A stretch of DNA of 64,000 bases from Sanderia malayensis (lineage: Eukaryota; Cnidaria; Scyphozoa; Semaeostomeae; Pelagiidae). Below, in pieces: positions 31,441 through 43,977 of this stretch (position 1 is the first letter of the stretch; each line of letters starts with the position of its first letter). The DNA is taken from the NCBI GenBank assembly GCA_013076295.1, contig RQOL01000616.1:1426001-1490000 (forward strand), read 5' to 3'. The position numbers and the translations under genes were made by a program. The notes under the pieces were generated by a model. The model was given only the letters and a program-made list of their open reading frames with translations, was not told where the DNA came from and did no database searches.

Positions 31441-34141
31441 TACTGTAGTATCATGAACTATATTAAGAAGATGTAGATAAATGAACAGACAACAACGCGA
31501 ATTTCATTTAATTAAATAAAAAATGCAGTTTCTTTTCTTCACTTCTTTTCTTCAATTCCATTGTGTCGAGTATATCAAAGAAAAGAAAAACATAAAGTGT
31601 AAATATTATGATATAAATAGCCAAGCAAAATAAAATTCAAGGTGGGGCAGAAAATTAAAGAGTATTTCCGAAATTGCAAGGAACATGAGTGAAAGAACTA
31701 AAACAGGACTAAAGATTAGTAGCTAATGAACATCGAAAAATGGAGACGGGAAATGAAGACAAGAAAATAAGAAGAATGCAATTTAATAAACTCACGTAAA
31801 ACTCGAGCCATCTGTAACTTTTTTCTCCCAGTGCACCTCCACGCAGTTTCAACTTGACTTCTTTACAGGCAAACGATCTGCGTCTTCGTGGGCCTAAAAG
31901 TCATTTATTAATGATTAATTACACAGAATAACTATAAAAGTAACACGCTTGAAATAAATCAGAAAAGAATAAAAATTGAACAACGTTCAAAACGTTGACA
32001 TTATTTTATAAAGATCTTGAGGATGTTTTGAGTCACACGTAGCAAAATTAAGATAACGCGAAGCCATTGCCCCATCCAAAATGGCGTTTGATAAATTTCC
32101 CTCGAAGTATGTGCGTAAAGAATCATTAAAATTTAACCAAGTTATCCGAATAATGCCAAAAAGTCTCAGCATAATATGTCTCATATTAGTATAGATATTA
32201 ACTATATCAAACTATGGTAAAATAAAGACTGAATGAAACCCAAATGACCGAAGTAAACTTACCAAAATTAGGCCACAAAGTCATTCCATTTCACAGCATC
32301 CTACTTCTCTTTCAGGCAGACTTGAAAGGGTCGCTTGCAAAACGTGCAACAAGGGTGTTGTCAACAGCAAGGGGTAGTGGGCTCTAGTGTTTACCATATT
32401 TGCAACATCACGTGGTAGATGTATACCTAATAAAGCAAAGTTCATAATAAGAATAATAAGTTCAAAGGTTCTGCTATCGATAGAATTAGCAAGGCCAAGA
32501 AAGTCTCATGACAATTTAATTAAATTAACAAGAGATGTAACATAGCTGGGAATCAAAGCCAAAACATTTGCACTATCCGCAATACAATAAAAACAACAAT
32601 ACTATATGTAGTGAAAATAATGTGCAAGTTGTGTTTAGTTTAACACCTTGGACAATGATTTGACTTCCAAAAACAAATAACCCATTACTGTTGAGTTTAG
32701 CGTAAATGCACTCAAATATAAGATTGTTGAATTTTGTTGTATATTTTATTACTAGCAAAACACGAGTTGCCCTGTAGATTTTCTTGCTCAGGCCTTGCTT
32801 GGGCCACTTCTAGACGCCATTTTGCATCAGGTGGTGCGTAACTTTTGCTCACTGTGTGTAATTAGCTCTAAATTTAACAAATTACTGTTTGGGCATGCTA
32901 TATCAGATCTAATTTTACTAGTTACTGTCGAATCTAAATCAAGCACCCAATGCTTATTTAGACTCACTCGGTTGAAGCAAATATAATGGATAGAGCCCAA
33001 ACTTAGGCCCATACGCCGTATATGTAGAATATCATTATTCTGGCTCTAGTTTGCTTTATCATGATAATCTATTATTTTTCTGGAAAACGTTTCGGCAAAA
33101 TGAATAATTACTGCGTACCTGAATTCTTGTTGGGATAAGCTTCGCTGGAACTCCAAACCCTCTATCCGCCACGCCAGGTTGATTATGATCGAACTGAATT
33201 CTGGTATTGAACTGAATTCTGTTACGCATCGGATGAACTCAAGCGGAGCCTCCTTTGGAAAGTGGGAAGATTAAAAGCCGGCTAAATTCCACGAGCACCT
33301 TTTGTTCATGGAAATACTCAAGGCAACAATAAATACAAAAGACAGCCATAATACCTTTCAGAAAATGGTGGTCTTGAAAATGAACATTATTGACTACTTA
33401 TTTTAATTACGTCTGAAATGATTTGTTTGATGACCTTTTAGAAATCTTATGAACGTCTTAAATGACGATTTTCTATTGTATTAATATTTGTCATGACTCA
33501 TCAACAATCAACACTGAACAATCGGTGATAGCAACAACAGGAAATCAATCTAAAAGTGAAATAATATGCTATCGAGTAAATAAACCGCTTCTACTGGAAA
33601 TTATACTTGTCTTAATCAAAGGCCGTACTCATAATAGATGAAGACCAACTTTAGACCAAAGAAACTAAAAGAAATACGAAAAATAACTTCAATATAATAG
33701 ACGATGATTATGAAATATGTTCATTTCCATGATGTGATGAAAGAGTCAAATTTCAAACCGAGAGAACTTCTTGCTGGGGACACAAACAAGGAAACGTAAC
33801 CTCTTCGCTCAACCATCGGTCAAAAGTTGAAGTTCATCTGTGCAAAAGGTTTCAAGCAAGATAGAGCAACCCAAGCTGTGGCGCATACACAACAAAGTTG
33901 GAAAAGTCTGACTGATGTCAATGTCAGGCTTGGTTGCAATTCACAGGTCAATTCACTAAAATCATAAATTGCTTACCCAAAGTTGAACGATTCTCGGCAG
34001 AAAGGTCTGAAGTGAGACTTCACGTAAATGGATGTTGTCTTAGGTCCCTTGGTGTGATCTGGTAAGCAGTTGAATAAAAGGTATACTTAAAAAGAAGTAA
34101 TAATGATATTAGCTGAGTACTGTTCGCAAAATTCATAACAA
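31441..34141. other. Intergenic and upstream region of the second GPCR array
   Basis: From about 32990 onward the sequence repeats at 36100 and 39600 (landmark AACTTAGGCCCATACGCC), so it is the duplicated upstream flank of GPCR copies. A candidate minus-strand exon is at 31796-31893. The DAILHQVVRN block of 2471-2541 recurs at about 32785-32842. Nothing else is supported. Confidence 0.4.
31796..31893 (-). other. Candidate coding exon
   Basis: It is preceded on the minus strand by acceptor ACTTTTAG and followed by donor GTGAGT. The 98-base stretch is open in one frame and reads RSFACKEVKLKLRGGALGEK within it. Neighbouring exons were not found. Product not recognised. Confidence 0.3.
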
Positions 34142-35167
34142 ATGGCAGACAATTTTAACCTTCTAGATGCCAATTGGACAATAATGATAATATCACTTAT
34201 ACTATGCTTGTGTTCTGTAATATTGAATTCTATTGAAATCTACCTCATCGCAAAAAAATGGAAGAAGGTGACACTATTCGAGACAATTCTACTCAATTTG
34301 GCCATATCTGACCTTTTGTCCAGCTCAACCGGTATAACAGGAACCAGTCTTATGGCCTATTACTATCTCGAAAATGTAACATACAATTATAGTATATTTG
34401 CAGTGTTTTATGTCATGTCACTTCTCTCTGTAACGACGTCCACCGTGTTTATAGTCGTCATCGCCATAGAGAGACTTAAAGCGATTAAAATGCCCCTTAA
34501 ACATCGCGCATTACACGCTGGTAAAACCAAAACAAGACGAATGATAATCTTCACGTGGCTGGGCAATGTAGTTTTGTTGGCAATATTACTAATTATGGTA
34601 TTCATCGTTGCCGATTTCAAGCCAAATACATCAACTACTTATTCCCAGTACACAGTAGGCGGCTATTTGTGTACAGGTTTTTTATTGACAATTGTCCTTT
34701 ACGGCTGGATAGCGTACTTGTTGTTGAAGAGAAATTCGACGTTTTTGGCCTTCGACCCCAAAGACAAAGAGAACAAGGCGTCTATTATAAAAGCTGTTCA
34801 AAAAGAAAAGGCATCAATTGTTGCATGCGTACTCGTTGTCGCTACCTTCGTCGGTTTTAATATGCCGTTCGCAGTGACCGCGTTTTCAGGTAGAGTTCAC
34901 ACTGCAGCAATGGTTTGCACGGTTGCAAATTCAGTTGCAAACCCACTGGTCTACTTTTTCAAGACATACATAGAGCGACGCTTCAGAAACAATAAAATAA
35001 AGTTTGATTCGAATGAAAACCGCGGAGGCTATGGAAGAAAAGTCAACAAAGGATCCACAGACGTGGAATTGGATGACATTTCACCAGAGGTCAATCTTAA
35101 TGAACTGGAAGTTGGGTCAAAGGTCAACAACAAAGTGGACAAAGATGAGAGTAACATAACGCTCTAA
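34142..35167 (+). CDS. Class A GPCR, subfamily 2, copy 1
   Basis: Single-exon receptor of 341 residues. The short N-terminus carries sequon NWT (11-13). The TM1 end reads NSIEIYL, TM2 has LAISD (53-57), and the TM3 end has ERL (110-112) in place of DRY. TM6 has FNMP (239-242) in place of CWxP, and TM7 has NPLVY (267-271). There is no cysteine at the TM3 start, so the usual extracellular disulfide is absent. The long charged C-tail (about residues 281-341) has a DVELDDISPEVNLNELEV stretch conserved in most copies. AATAAA lies at 35209-35214. First of six plus-strand copies, on the opposite strand to subfamily 1. Ligand unknown; the missing disulfide and TM5 proline recall the MECA group, which is inference. 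Confidence 0.92.
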   Translation: MADNFNLLDANWTIMIISLILCLCSVILNSIEIYLIAKKWKKVTLFETILLNLAISDLLSSSTGITGTSLMAYYYLENVTYNYSIFAVFYVMSLLSVTTSTVFIVVIAIERLKAIKMPLKHRALHAGKTKTRRMIIFTWLGNVVLLAILLIMVFIVADFKPNTSTTYSQYTVGGYLCTGFLLTIVLYGWIAYLLLKRNSTFLAFDPKDKENKASIIKAVQKEKASIVACVLVVATFVGFNMPFAVTAFSGRVHTAAMVCTVANSVANPLVYFFKTYIERRFRNNKIKFDSNENRGGYGRKVNKGSTDVELDDISPEVNLNELEVGSKVNNKVDKDESNITL

Positions 35168-37189
35168 ATTACGAGTAACTCTCTTGTGTCCGTATATTGA
35201 ATTAATTTAATAAATAATGCTGATCAAAAGAAAATCACCCTAAATTTTTATGGCAGAAAATTACTTCAGGGTGAGCAAATGAAGGAAAATGGAATATGGG
35301 ACAGTGAAACTTTCCCTGTATTATTCTTAAAAGTAGCATTTCTATTTATTTATTCAAAGTTTCGGCAAACTTTAAATTAACGCATTTAAATGCAACTCGA
35401 ATAGAAAAAGTTACTTAATTCTAAAGTTTGAATGGAGTCCATTTCGAGTTCCGTCAGCTGCTTTTGACATCCAAACAAATTTATCTTCCCAAGACTTATT
35501 ATATTTATTATTATATTATCGTAACTTCCTTTCCACTTTCCAGACATGATACTACTTTCACTACTTCTTCAACAACTCCAACTGACCAACAAGTCCACGT
35601 ACAGTGGATTAGCTCGCTACGCTCCCTTATCTATCTATTATCAAGAAACATTGACTGATTGGCGCACTTCGTGCTCTGCATTCGCTGATGCTCGTGTCCC
35701 TTTGGACTCCACATACAATGGGTTAGCAAGATTTAACAGTTCATGACGTTACACAAGAGCTTATTCTTGATTCTCGCTATGTTGAGTTCCATATGTGCTC
35801 TTTTATGACAAGTTATTACTGAATATTTTGCCCAAATTATTGAGAAAAACCTGTTTGCTTATAGCTAGATATAAGTACATCGTCTTTGACATTAAGTTAT
35901 TTTGTATTTAAACTTTGTCAAAAATAAAGAAGCCAAAAAATTTAAAATTCATTTTTTGCTGCTGCGCAGCGAAGCGCCTGCGCAGCAGAATATCATCGTG
36001 TTCTTTTCGAGAAAAATCTTTCTTGTTTGTGGAATTCTAGCCTGCGCGTAGCTTCAGATTCCCCCGATTCTAACAAATATTTTGGATATAGTCCAAACTT
36101 AGGCCCATAGGCCCAAACTTAGGCCCATACGCCGTATATGTAGAATATCATTATTCTGACTCTAGTTTGCTTTATCATGAAAATCTGTTATTTTTCTTGA
36201 AAAAGTTTTTGCAAAACGAATATTTACTGCGTACCTGAATTCTTGCTGGGATGGAACTCCAAACCCTCTCCCGCCCCGCCGGGTTGAAGATGATCGAACT
36301 GAATTCTGGTATTGAACTAAATTCTGTTACGCATCTGATGAACTCAAGCGTAGCCTCCTTTGGAAAGTTGGGAGATCAAAACTGGCTGAATTCCATGAAG
36401 ACCTTTTGTTCATGGAATTACTCAAGGAAACCATAAAAACAAAAAACAGCCAAAATATTGTTCAGCAGATGGTGATCATGAAAATGAACATTATTGACTG
36501 CTTATTTTAATTACGTCTGAAATGAATTATTTGATGACCTTTTAGAAATCTTATGAATGCCTTATAATGACAATTTTCCATTGTATTAATATTTTTCATG
36601 ATTCATCAACAATCAAAAATGAACAATGGCGACAGCAACTGCAGGAAATCAATTCTAAAAAGAAAATAATGCGCCATCGAGTCGAGTAAATAAACCGCGT
36701 CTGCTGGAAATTATACTTGTCTTTACTTGTCCACATACTTGTCTCGAAAAATAACCTCAATAAAACAGACGATGATTATAAAATATATTCATATTCATGA
36801 TGTGATGAAAGATAGATCATAAGTCAAATTTCAAACAGAGAAAACTTCTTGCTGGAGACACAAACAAGGAAACGTAACCTCTTCGTTCTACCATCGGTCA
36901 CAAATTGGATTTCATTTGTGCGCAACGTTTTACGTAGTATAGAGCAACTCAAGTTGTTGCAAATACACAACAAAGTCGAAAACAATTCACAGATCAATTT
37001 ACTAAAATAGTAAATTGCTTATCCAAAGTTGAGTGATTCTCGATAAAAAGGTCAAAAGTGAAACTTCACATAAATGGATGTTGTCTTAGGTCCCTTGGTG
37101 TGATCCGGTAAGCAGTTAAATAAGGCATATTTGAAAAAGATTGGAGGAAATAGAGATAATTAACTGACTCTTCGGAAAAGACATAAGAC
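35168..37189. other. Intergenic, duplicated GPCR flank
   Basis: 35168-36090 matches the region after GPCR copy 2, and 36090-37189 matches the region before GPCR copies 1 and 3. A strong hairpin at 35961-35990 has arms CTGCTGCGCA/TGCGCAGCAG; its counterpart at about 39472-39500 has mutated arms. No gene is seen. Confidence 0.5.
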
Positions 37190-38215
37190 ATGGCAGACAA
37201 TTTTAACTTTCTAGATATCAACTTGACAATGCTAATAATATCACTAATACTATGTTTGAGTTCCATAATATTGAATTCCATTGAAATCTACCTCATCGCA
37301 AGAAGATGGAAGAAGGTGACACTATTCGAGACAATTCTACTCAATTTGGCCATATCTGACCTTTTGTCCAGCACAACTGGTTTTATAGGAACTAGTCTTG
37401 TGGCCTACTACTACCTCAAGAATTTAAACTACAATTATAGTACATTGGCAGTGTTTTATGTCATGTCACTTTTCTCTATAACGACGTCCACCGTGTTTAT
37501 AGTCGTCATCGCCATAGAGAGACTCAAAGCGATTAAGACGCCTCTTAAATATCGCGCATTACACGCTGGTAAAACAAAAATGAGGCGAATGATAATCTAC
37601 ACATGGCTATGCAATGTTGTTTTGTTCGCGATATTACTAGTTTTGGTATTCATCGTTGCCGATTTCAAGCCAAATACCTCAACTACCTATTCCCAGTACA
37701 CAATAGGCGGCTATTTGTGTACAGGTTTTTTATTTACCTTTATCCTTTACAGTTGGATAGCGTACTTGTTGTTGAAGCGAAATTCGACCTTTTTGGCCTT
37801 TGACCCAAAAGACAAAGAGAACAAAGCATCTATTATAAAAGCTGTTCGAAAAGAAAAGGCATCAATTGTTGCATGCGTACTCGTTGTCGCTACTTTCGTC
37901 GGTTTTAATATGGCGTATGCAGTAGCCGCGTTTTCAGGTAAAGTTAGCACTGCATCAATGGTTTGCATGCTTGGAAATTCAGTTGCAGACCCACTTGTCT
38001 ACTTTTTCAAGACATACGTAGAACGACGCTTCAAAAACAATAAAATTAAATTTGATTCGAATGAAACCAGCGGAGGTTATAGAGGAAAAGTCAACAAAGG
38101 ATCCGCAGACGTGGAGTTGGATGACGTTTCACCAGAGGTCAATCTTAATCAACTGGAAGTCGGGTCAAAGGTCAACAACAAGGTGGACGAAAATGAGGGT
38201 ACCACAGCGCTTTAA
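37190..38215 (+). CDS. Class A GPCR, subfamily 2, copy 2
   Basis: 341 residues, no gaps against copy 1. It has LAISD in TM2, IERLKAIK after TM3, FNMAYAV in TM6 (the usually invariant TM6 proline is replaced by alanine) and DPLVY in TM7 (aspartate variant of NPxxY). The loss of the TM6 proline is unusual for the family and sets this copy apart from its neighbours at 34142, 42964, 47267 and 52984, all of which keep FNMP. The C-tail is complete. It lies in a 3.1-kb tandem unit with copy 1. Intact frame; ligand unknown. Confidence 0.92.
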   Translation: MADNFNFLDINLTMLIISLILCLSSIILNSIEIYLIARRWKKVTLFETILLNLAISDLLSSTTGFIGTSLVAYYYLKNLNYNYSTLAVFYVMSLFSITTSTVFIVVIAIERLKAIKTPLKYRALHAGKTKMRRMIIYTWLCNVVLFAILLVLVFIVADFKPNTSTTYSQYTIGGYLCTGFLFTFILYSWIAYLLLKRNSTFLAFDPKDKENKASIIKAVRKEKASIVACVLVVATFVGFNMAYAVAAFSGKVSTASMVCMLGNSVADPLVYFFKTYVERRFKNNKIKFDSNETSGGYRGKVNKGSADVELDDVSPEVNLNQLEVGSKVNNKVDENEGTTAL

Positions 38216-38271
38216 AATACAATGAGTAACTCTCTTGTGCACGCATACTGAATTTAATTTATTAAATAATA

Positions 38272-38692
38272 ATGTATTTTCTCGATTAAAGGCCCCGGGG
38301 CGTTTATTAACCTCAGCACTTTTTTGGGGGCGCCTAATCGATGGGGGCCATAATTCGAGGGGGGAGGCATTTATTAGAAAGTACAAGATCACAGCCTCTG
38401 TCATTGGGTCCAGAAAAAGAGAAAATGGTTCAGTTGTGCCTTGCCTTTATCGAGCAACAACGTAAAAATTGAAAGTTGCAATGGTTTTGCACAAAGAACT
38501 GATAGGCACAAAAGAAATGTGCCAACATATAAACATTATTTTAAAAGAATTTGAAGACAATTGGCTTTTGATACCAAAACACACTACACCAACTTAAAGA
38601 AATTGCATTTATTTCAAAAGTTGGTAGCATAAGGGGACGTTTATTCGAGGGAAGCCTTTAATCGAGGGGGGCGCTTAATCGAGGAAATACGG
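38272..38692. mobile_element. TA-target MITE, GCGCC-rich family, copy 2
   Basis: 421 bp between TA dinucleotides (38270-38271 and 38693-38694), with ends ATGTATTTTCTCGATTAA and TTAATCGAGGAAATACGG. The interior carries GGGGCGTTTATTA-type runs. The equivalent position after other GPCR copies is uninterrupted (AATAATACTCATC at about 44029 and AATAATGCTGATC at 35214), giving the empty site. A fragment of the same element in inverse orientation lies at 58797-59014. Confidence 0.78.
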
Positions 38693-38694
38693 TA

Positions 38695-40994
38695 CTCATC
38701 AAAAGAAAATCACCCTAAATTTTTATGGCAAAAAATTACTTGACGGTAAGCATATGAAAAAAATGGAATATGGGACAGTGAAACTTTTCCTGTATCATTC
38801 TTAAAAGTAGCATTTCTATTTATTCAAGGTTTCGGCAAACTTCAAAGTAACGCATTTAAATGCAACTCGAATGGGAAAAGTTACTTAATTTTAAAGTTTG
38901 AATGGAGTCCATTAGCAAGCTATTGATGTTTTGAAAGTAAAATAGGTACAAATACCAAAAGTAATAACTTGGTAAGGAAATATTGTTTGTAATGAAGTCC
39001 TTATATAATTTTATAAGATAGCCTTCTCATGTCCTAAGATAAACAATGCGTTAGCTCACTACGCTCGCCTGTCTATCTATTATCAAGAAACATTGACGGA
39101 TTGGCGCACTTTGTGCGTTGTATTCCCTGACGCTTATGTCCCTTTCGACTCCACATACAGTTGGTTAGCAAGATTTAACAGTTGATGATGTTTCACAAAA
39201 GTTTACTCTTAATGAGAGAGAAGTCACGTCAATAGGCCGAGAAAGAGAAGAAGAAAAATCATAACGTCACAATTATCTCTATTTTGAGTTCCATCCAGAT
39301 GTGCTCTTTTTTGACAAGCTATTACTGAATGTTTTGCAAAAGTTATTGAGAAAAACCTGTCTGCTTATCGCTGGATATAAGTATATCGTTTTTGCCATCA
39401 ACTTATTTTGTATTTAAACTTTGTCAGGAAGAAAGAAACCAAAAATTTTAAAATTAAATTTTTGAAACTGCGTAGCAAAGCGCCTGCGCAGCAGAATATC
39501 ATCGTGTTCTTTTCGAGAAAAATCTTTCTTGTTTGTGGAGTTCTAGCCTGCGCGTAGCTTCAGATTCCCCCGATTCTAACAAATATTTTGGATATAGTCC
39601 AAACTTAGGCCCATAGGCCCAAACTTAGGCTCATACGCCGTATATGTAGAATATCATTATTCTGACTCTAGTTTGCTTTATCATGAAAATCTGTTATTTT
39701 TCTTGAAAAAGTTTTGGCAAATTATATAATTACTGCGTACCTGAATTCTTGTTAGAATGAGCTTCGCTGGAACTCCAAACCCTCTCCCCATCAGGTTGAA
39801 GATGATCGACATCCAACTGAATTCTGGTATTGAACTGAATTCCGTTACGTATCTGATGAACTCAAGCTCAGCCTCTTTTGAAAGGTGGCTAGATGTCATG
39901 ACCAACTTGTGAAAGAGTACAATTAAAGTGCAAATTCAAAACAATAATCCCACGATAATTTAATTATTACAATTACTCCTAACAAGTTTGATTTATCCGG
40001 AATTCTATGTATAATTAACAATATAAGATTTATTCAATGTTGGAGAAATGTTCTAGGCAGATGGCAGACACATACTAACAATGATACATCTACTAGAACG
40101 AAATATGCATAATATATCTAATTACTCACAGCACCTGCACTTGGGGACGTAACTATAATTGTTCTGGGCAGAAATAGTAAAAGAAGAAAGCCAAAACATC
40201 TTCAGTTGATGATGATTGTGAAGACGATCCCAATTTGCCACTTATTTAAGTGCGACTGAATTGTTTAATGACTTTTAAAAATGTAATTAATGGATAGGAA
40301 AATATGGCAGATGGAAATTTCTATTGCATTAATATTTATTAGGATTCATTAAGCATCAAGATCAACAATTGGCGATAGTAACAACAGGAAATTAATTCTA
40401 AAAAGGAAATAATGCGCCATCGAGTAATGAACCGCTTCTGCGGGAAATTATACTTGTCCTTATCTAAGGCCGTGTATACTCACAATAAATGAAGAGCAAC
40501 TTTAGACCAAAGAAACGAAACATAACTTCAATGAAATAGACGATGATTATCAAATATATTGAGATCCACGATGCAATGAAAGAGAGTTCATAAGTCAAAT
40601 TTCAAAGAGACAGAATTGTTGCTGGGACACATACAAGGAAACGTAACCTCTTCGTTCTACTATTGGTCAAAAGTTGGATTTAATTTGTGCAAAAGGTTTC
40701 ACGTACTATAGAATAACTCAAGCTGTGACACATACACAACAAAGTCGAAAATCTCTGACTGATATCAAAGATCATGAATCTCAAACTTTGTTGCATTTCA
40801 CAGGTCAATTTACTAAAATGGTAAATTGCTTTCCCAAAGTTGAGCAATTCTCAACAGAAAGGTCCAAAGTGAGACTTCACATAAATGGATTTGTTGTCTT
40901 AGGTCCCTTGGTGTGATCTGGTAAGCAGTTGAATAAGACATATTTGAAAAAGATTTTTAGTAATGATGATAGACTGTTCTGAAAAGACATAAAA
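38695..40994. other. Intergenic, duplicated GPCR flank
   Basis: 38695-39600 corresponds to 35225-36090, and 39600-40994 corresponds to the upstream flank of copies 1 and 2 with an extra stretch around 39900-40180 not seen in them. No gene is supported. Confidence 0.45.
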
Positions 40995-41980
40995 ATGGCA
41001 GACAATTTTAGCTTTCTAGAAGTCAATTTGACAATAATAATAATATCATTAATACTATGTTTGAGTTCCATAATATTGAATTCCATTGAAATCTACCTCA
41101 TCGCAAGAAGATGGAAGAAGGTGACCTATTCGAGACAATTCTACTCAATTTGGCCATATCTGACCTTTTGGCCAGCACAACTGGTTTTATAGGAACTAGT
41201 CTTGTGGCCTACTACTACCTCAAAAATATAAAATACAATTATAGTACATTGGCAGTGGTTTACGTCATGACCCTTCTCTCTGTAACAACGTCCACCGTGT
41301 TTATAGTCGTCATCGCCATAGAGAGACTTAAAGCGATTAAAATGCCTCTTAAATATCGCGCATTACACGCTGGTAAAACAAAAACAAGACGAATGATAAT
41401 CTTCACATGGCTGGGCAATGCTGTCTTGATGGCAATATTACTAATTATGGTATTCATCGTTGCCGATTTCAAGCCAAATACATCAACTACTTATTCCCAG
41501 TACACAGTAGGCGGCTATTTGTGTACAGGTTTTTTATTTACAATTGTCCTTTACAGTTGGATAGCGTACTTGTTGTTGAAGAGAAATTCGACCTTTCTGG
41601 CCTTTGACCCCAAAGACAAAGAGAACAAGGCATCTATTATAAAGGCTGCTAGAAAAGAAAAGGCATCAATTTTTGCATGCGTACTTGTTATTGCTACTTT
41701 CGTCTGTTTTAATATGCCGTATGCAGTGACCGCGTTTTCAGGTAGAGTTCACGGTGCTGCGATGGCTTGTATGATTGCAAATTCAGTCGCAAACCCACTC
41801 GTCTACTTTTTCAAAACATACGCAGAACGACGCTTCAAGAATAACAAAGTTAACTTTAATTCAACTGGTAGCCATGAAGAAAAGAAGACCAAAGAATCTA
41901 CAAGAGATTTAACAATTGATGACGTTTCACCAGAGTTCACTCTTGATGAGAAAGAGGTTACGTCAATAGGCCAACAATGA
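40995..41980 (+). pseudogene. Class A GPCR, subfamily 2, copy 3, frameshifted
   Basis: The reading frame starts normally (MADNFSFLEVNLT) and runs to about 41125. There GTGACCTATTC stands where the other copies read GTGACACTATTC, a one-base deletion in the first intracellular loop. The rest of the receptor continues in the next frame without further damage: LAISD, IERLKAIK, FNMPYAV, NPLVYFF. The C-tail differs from the other copies after about 41850 (DDVSPEFTLDEKEV ending). The remaining frame from 41111 would lack TM1. Either a recent pseudogene or an assembly error; the otherwise intact sequence argues for a young event. Confidence 0.8.
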
Positions 41981-42963
41981 GAAGAAGAAAAATCATAACG
42001 TCACAATTCTCATTATTTTGAGTTCCAGATGTGCTCTTTTATAACAAGTTATTGCTGATATTTTCCAATAACATCCAATAAAAACCATTGTATGCCAGTC
42101 AACCAATCATTAAACACTTAATAGAATCAAACATGGAAACTTGGCTGGCGATATTTAGATATTTAGTTATTAATATATTTCTTATCGTGGAATCTTAAAA
42201 CAAGAGTCCAATATAACAAGTTATTTGAGTTCATTATATACCTATTCGACCAAGATAATAAATAATTAAACTTCACATGGGCTAGGTTATGCAATTTCGG
42301 AAAACTTCATTCAATTTCCGAAGAATGCGATCTACAATTTGAAGCTCATTCATTATATTGTCTTTTGTTATGATGAACTAATAGTTCAGGGTTAAACAAT
42401 GGACGATGGCGATAACAACAAATTAACAATGTCGTATGTCATGGTGATGCTATGCTGACTGAATCGGTTACAAAAATAAGAAGCTGTAGATCTGAACAGA
42501 GTGAAGACTCTTTGATAGAAAATACCTCTTTAAAGTTGAAAGGTTCAGAGGTGTATAAAAAAGAATAAATTATCAATACCAAATGTATTCAAATCTATTA
42601 CATAATAAAGCAAAGTTCGCTTAACGAACTTCAAAGAAAGGCCTGTTGGTACTGAGACAAGGAAAGCTAATTAACCAGACGATGGTCATGGGCAAACTTG
42701 GTGCGAGGGATTCTAAACTCCATCAAACTCCATCAACCTCAGCACAAACACCACAAGTACAAACTGATGTCGAAGGTCCAGAGAATCGAGCTTTGTCACA
42801 ATAAACAAGTTGAATTCAAATTTCAAAGTTGATAGATCAAGACAAGACAAGCATTTTTTGATAGAGAGATAAAAGGTTAATAGCCACGACAGTTGGAAGA
42901 TAGCTACTGCCCTGTTTCAAATACCAAGACTCTGGCCGATCATATTTATAAAGAAAATAAAAG
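41981..42963. other. Intergenic
   Basis: No gene is seen. 42690-42830 (CATCAAACTCCATCAACC ... CAGAGAATCGAGCTTTGTC) is shared with 47013-47095 and about 52755-52850, so it is the upstream flank of GPCR copies 4 to 6. Confidence 0.45.
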
Positions 42964-43977
42964 ATGGTAACGAGTTCTAATTTTTTTGAAGTCAATTTAG
43001 CAATAATAATTGCATCGTTATTATTGTGCCTGTGTGGCATCATATTAAACTCCATTGAAATCTATCTCATCGGAAGAAAATGGAAGAAAGTGACAGTATT
43101 TGAAACAATTCTACTCAATTTGGCCATATCTGACCTGTTGGCCAGTTTAAACGGTACAGCAGCAAGTGGCTTTTTGGCCTACTACTATCAAAAAAACACG
43201 GAATACTTTTCCACTGCACTCGTAGTATTTCACATAATGATGGTCTTCTCTATTACAACATCTGCCGTGTTTGTTGTTGTCATCGCAATAGAAAGACTTA
43301 AAGCAATTAAAATGCCGCTTAAACATCGCGCATCGAGTTTTAATAAAACAAATACACGAAAAATGTTACTCTTCACATGGCTAGGTAACGCCGTCTTAAT
43401 GGCGGTTTCACTGACCGGGAAATATGGTATCAAAAAAACATCAATAACATTTTTCAATTACACGGTCGCTGGATATTTGTGCACAGGCTTTTTGTTGACC
43501 TTTATCCTTTACGGCTGGATAACGCACTTATTGTTGAATCGACAGTCGAAATTTCTGGCCTTTGACCCCAAAGACAAAAAGAACAAAGCACATATTATTA
43601 AGGCTGTTCGAAAAGAGAAGGCATCAATTGTTGCATGTGTACTGGTTGTGGCCACATTCATCACTTTCAATATGCCATATGCAGTAGCAGCGTTTTCGGG
43701 TAGAGTGCGGAGTTCTGTAGTCACGTGGATGCTTGCAAATTCAGTTGGAAACCCACTGATCTACTTTTTCAAGACATACGCAGAACGACGCTTCAAAAAC
43801 AATAAAATAAAGTTTGATTCCAATGAAAACCACGGAGGTCATGAAGGAAAAGTCAACAAAGGATCCGCAGACGTAGAATCGGATGACATTTCACCAGGGG
43901 TCAACCTTAATGAGCTGGAAGTCGATTCAAAGGTCAACAACAAGGTGGACGAAAATGAGGGCACCACAACGCTTTAA
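42964..43977 (+). CDS. Class A GPCR, subfamily 2, copy 4
   Basis: 337 residues, single exon. It has LAISD in TM2, IERLKAIK after TM3, FNMPYAV in TM6 and NPLIYFF in TM7. The extracellular loop between TM4 and TM5 (GKYGIKKTSITFFN) differs from the ADFKPNTSTTYSQ type of copies 1-3, so ligand preference may differ. The C-tail retains the DDISPGVNLNELEV ending. Its second half resembles the gene at 47267 (SGRVR, GNPLIY). Confidence 0.92.
   Translation: MVTSSNFFEVNLAIIIASLLLCLCGIILNSIEIYLIGRKWKKVTVFETILLNLAISDLLASLNGTAASGFLAYYYQKNTEYFSTALVVFHIMMVFSITTSAVFVVVIAIERLKAIKMPLKHRASSFNKTNTRKMLLFTWLGNAVLMAVSLTGKYGIKKTSITFFNYTVAGYLCTGFLLTFILYGWITHLLLNRQSKFLAFDPKDKKNKAHIIKAVRKEKASIVACVLVVATFITFNMPYAVAAFSGRVRSSVVTWMLANSVGNPLIYFFKTYAERRFKNNKIKFDSNENHGGHEGKVNKGSADVESDDISPGVNLNELEVDSKVNNKVDENEGTTTL

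Noticed and set aside
40995..41192. Separate small protein from the first part of the GPCR
   Set aside because: It is the amino-terminal part of a frameshifted receptor whose remainder follows in the next frame.
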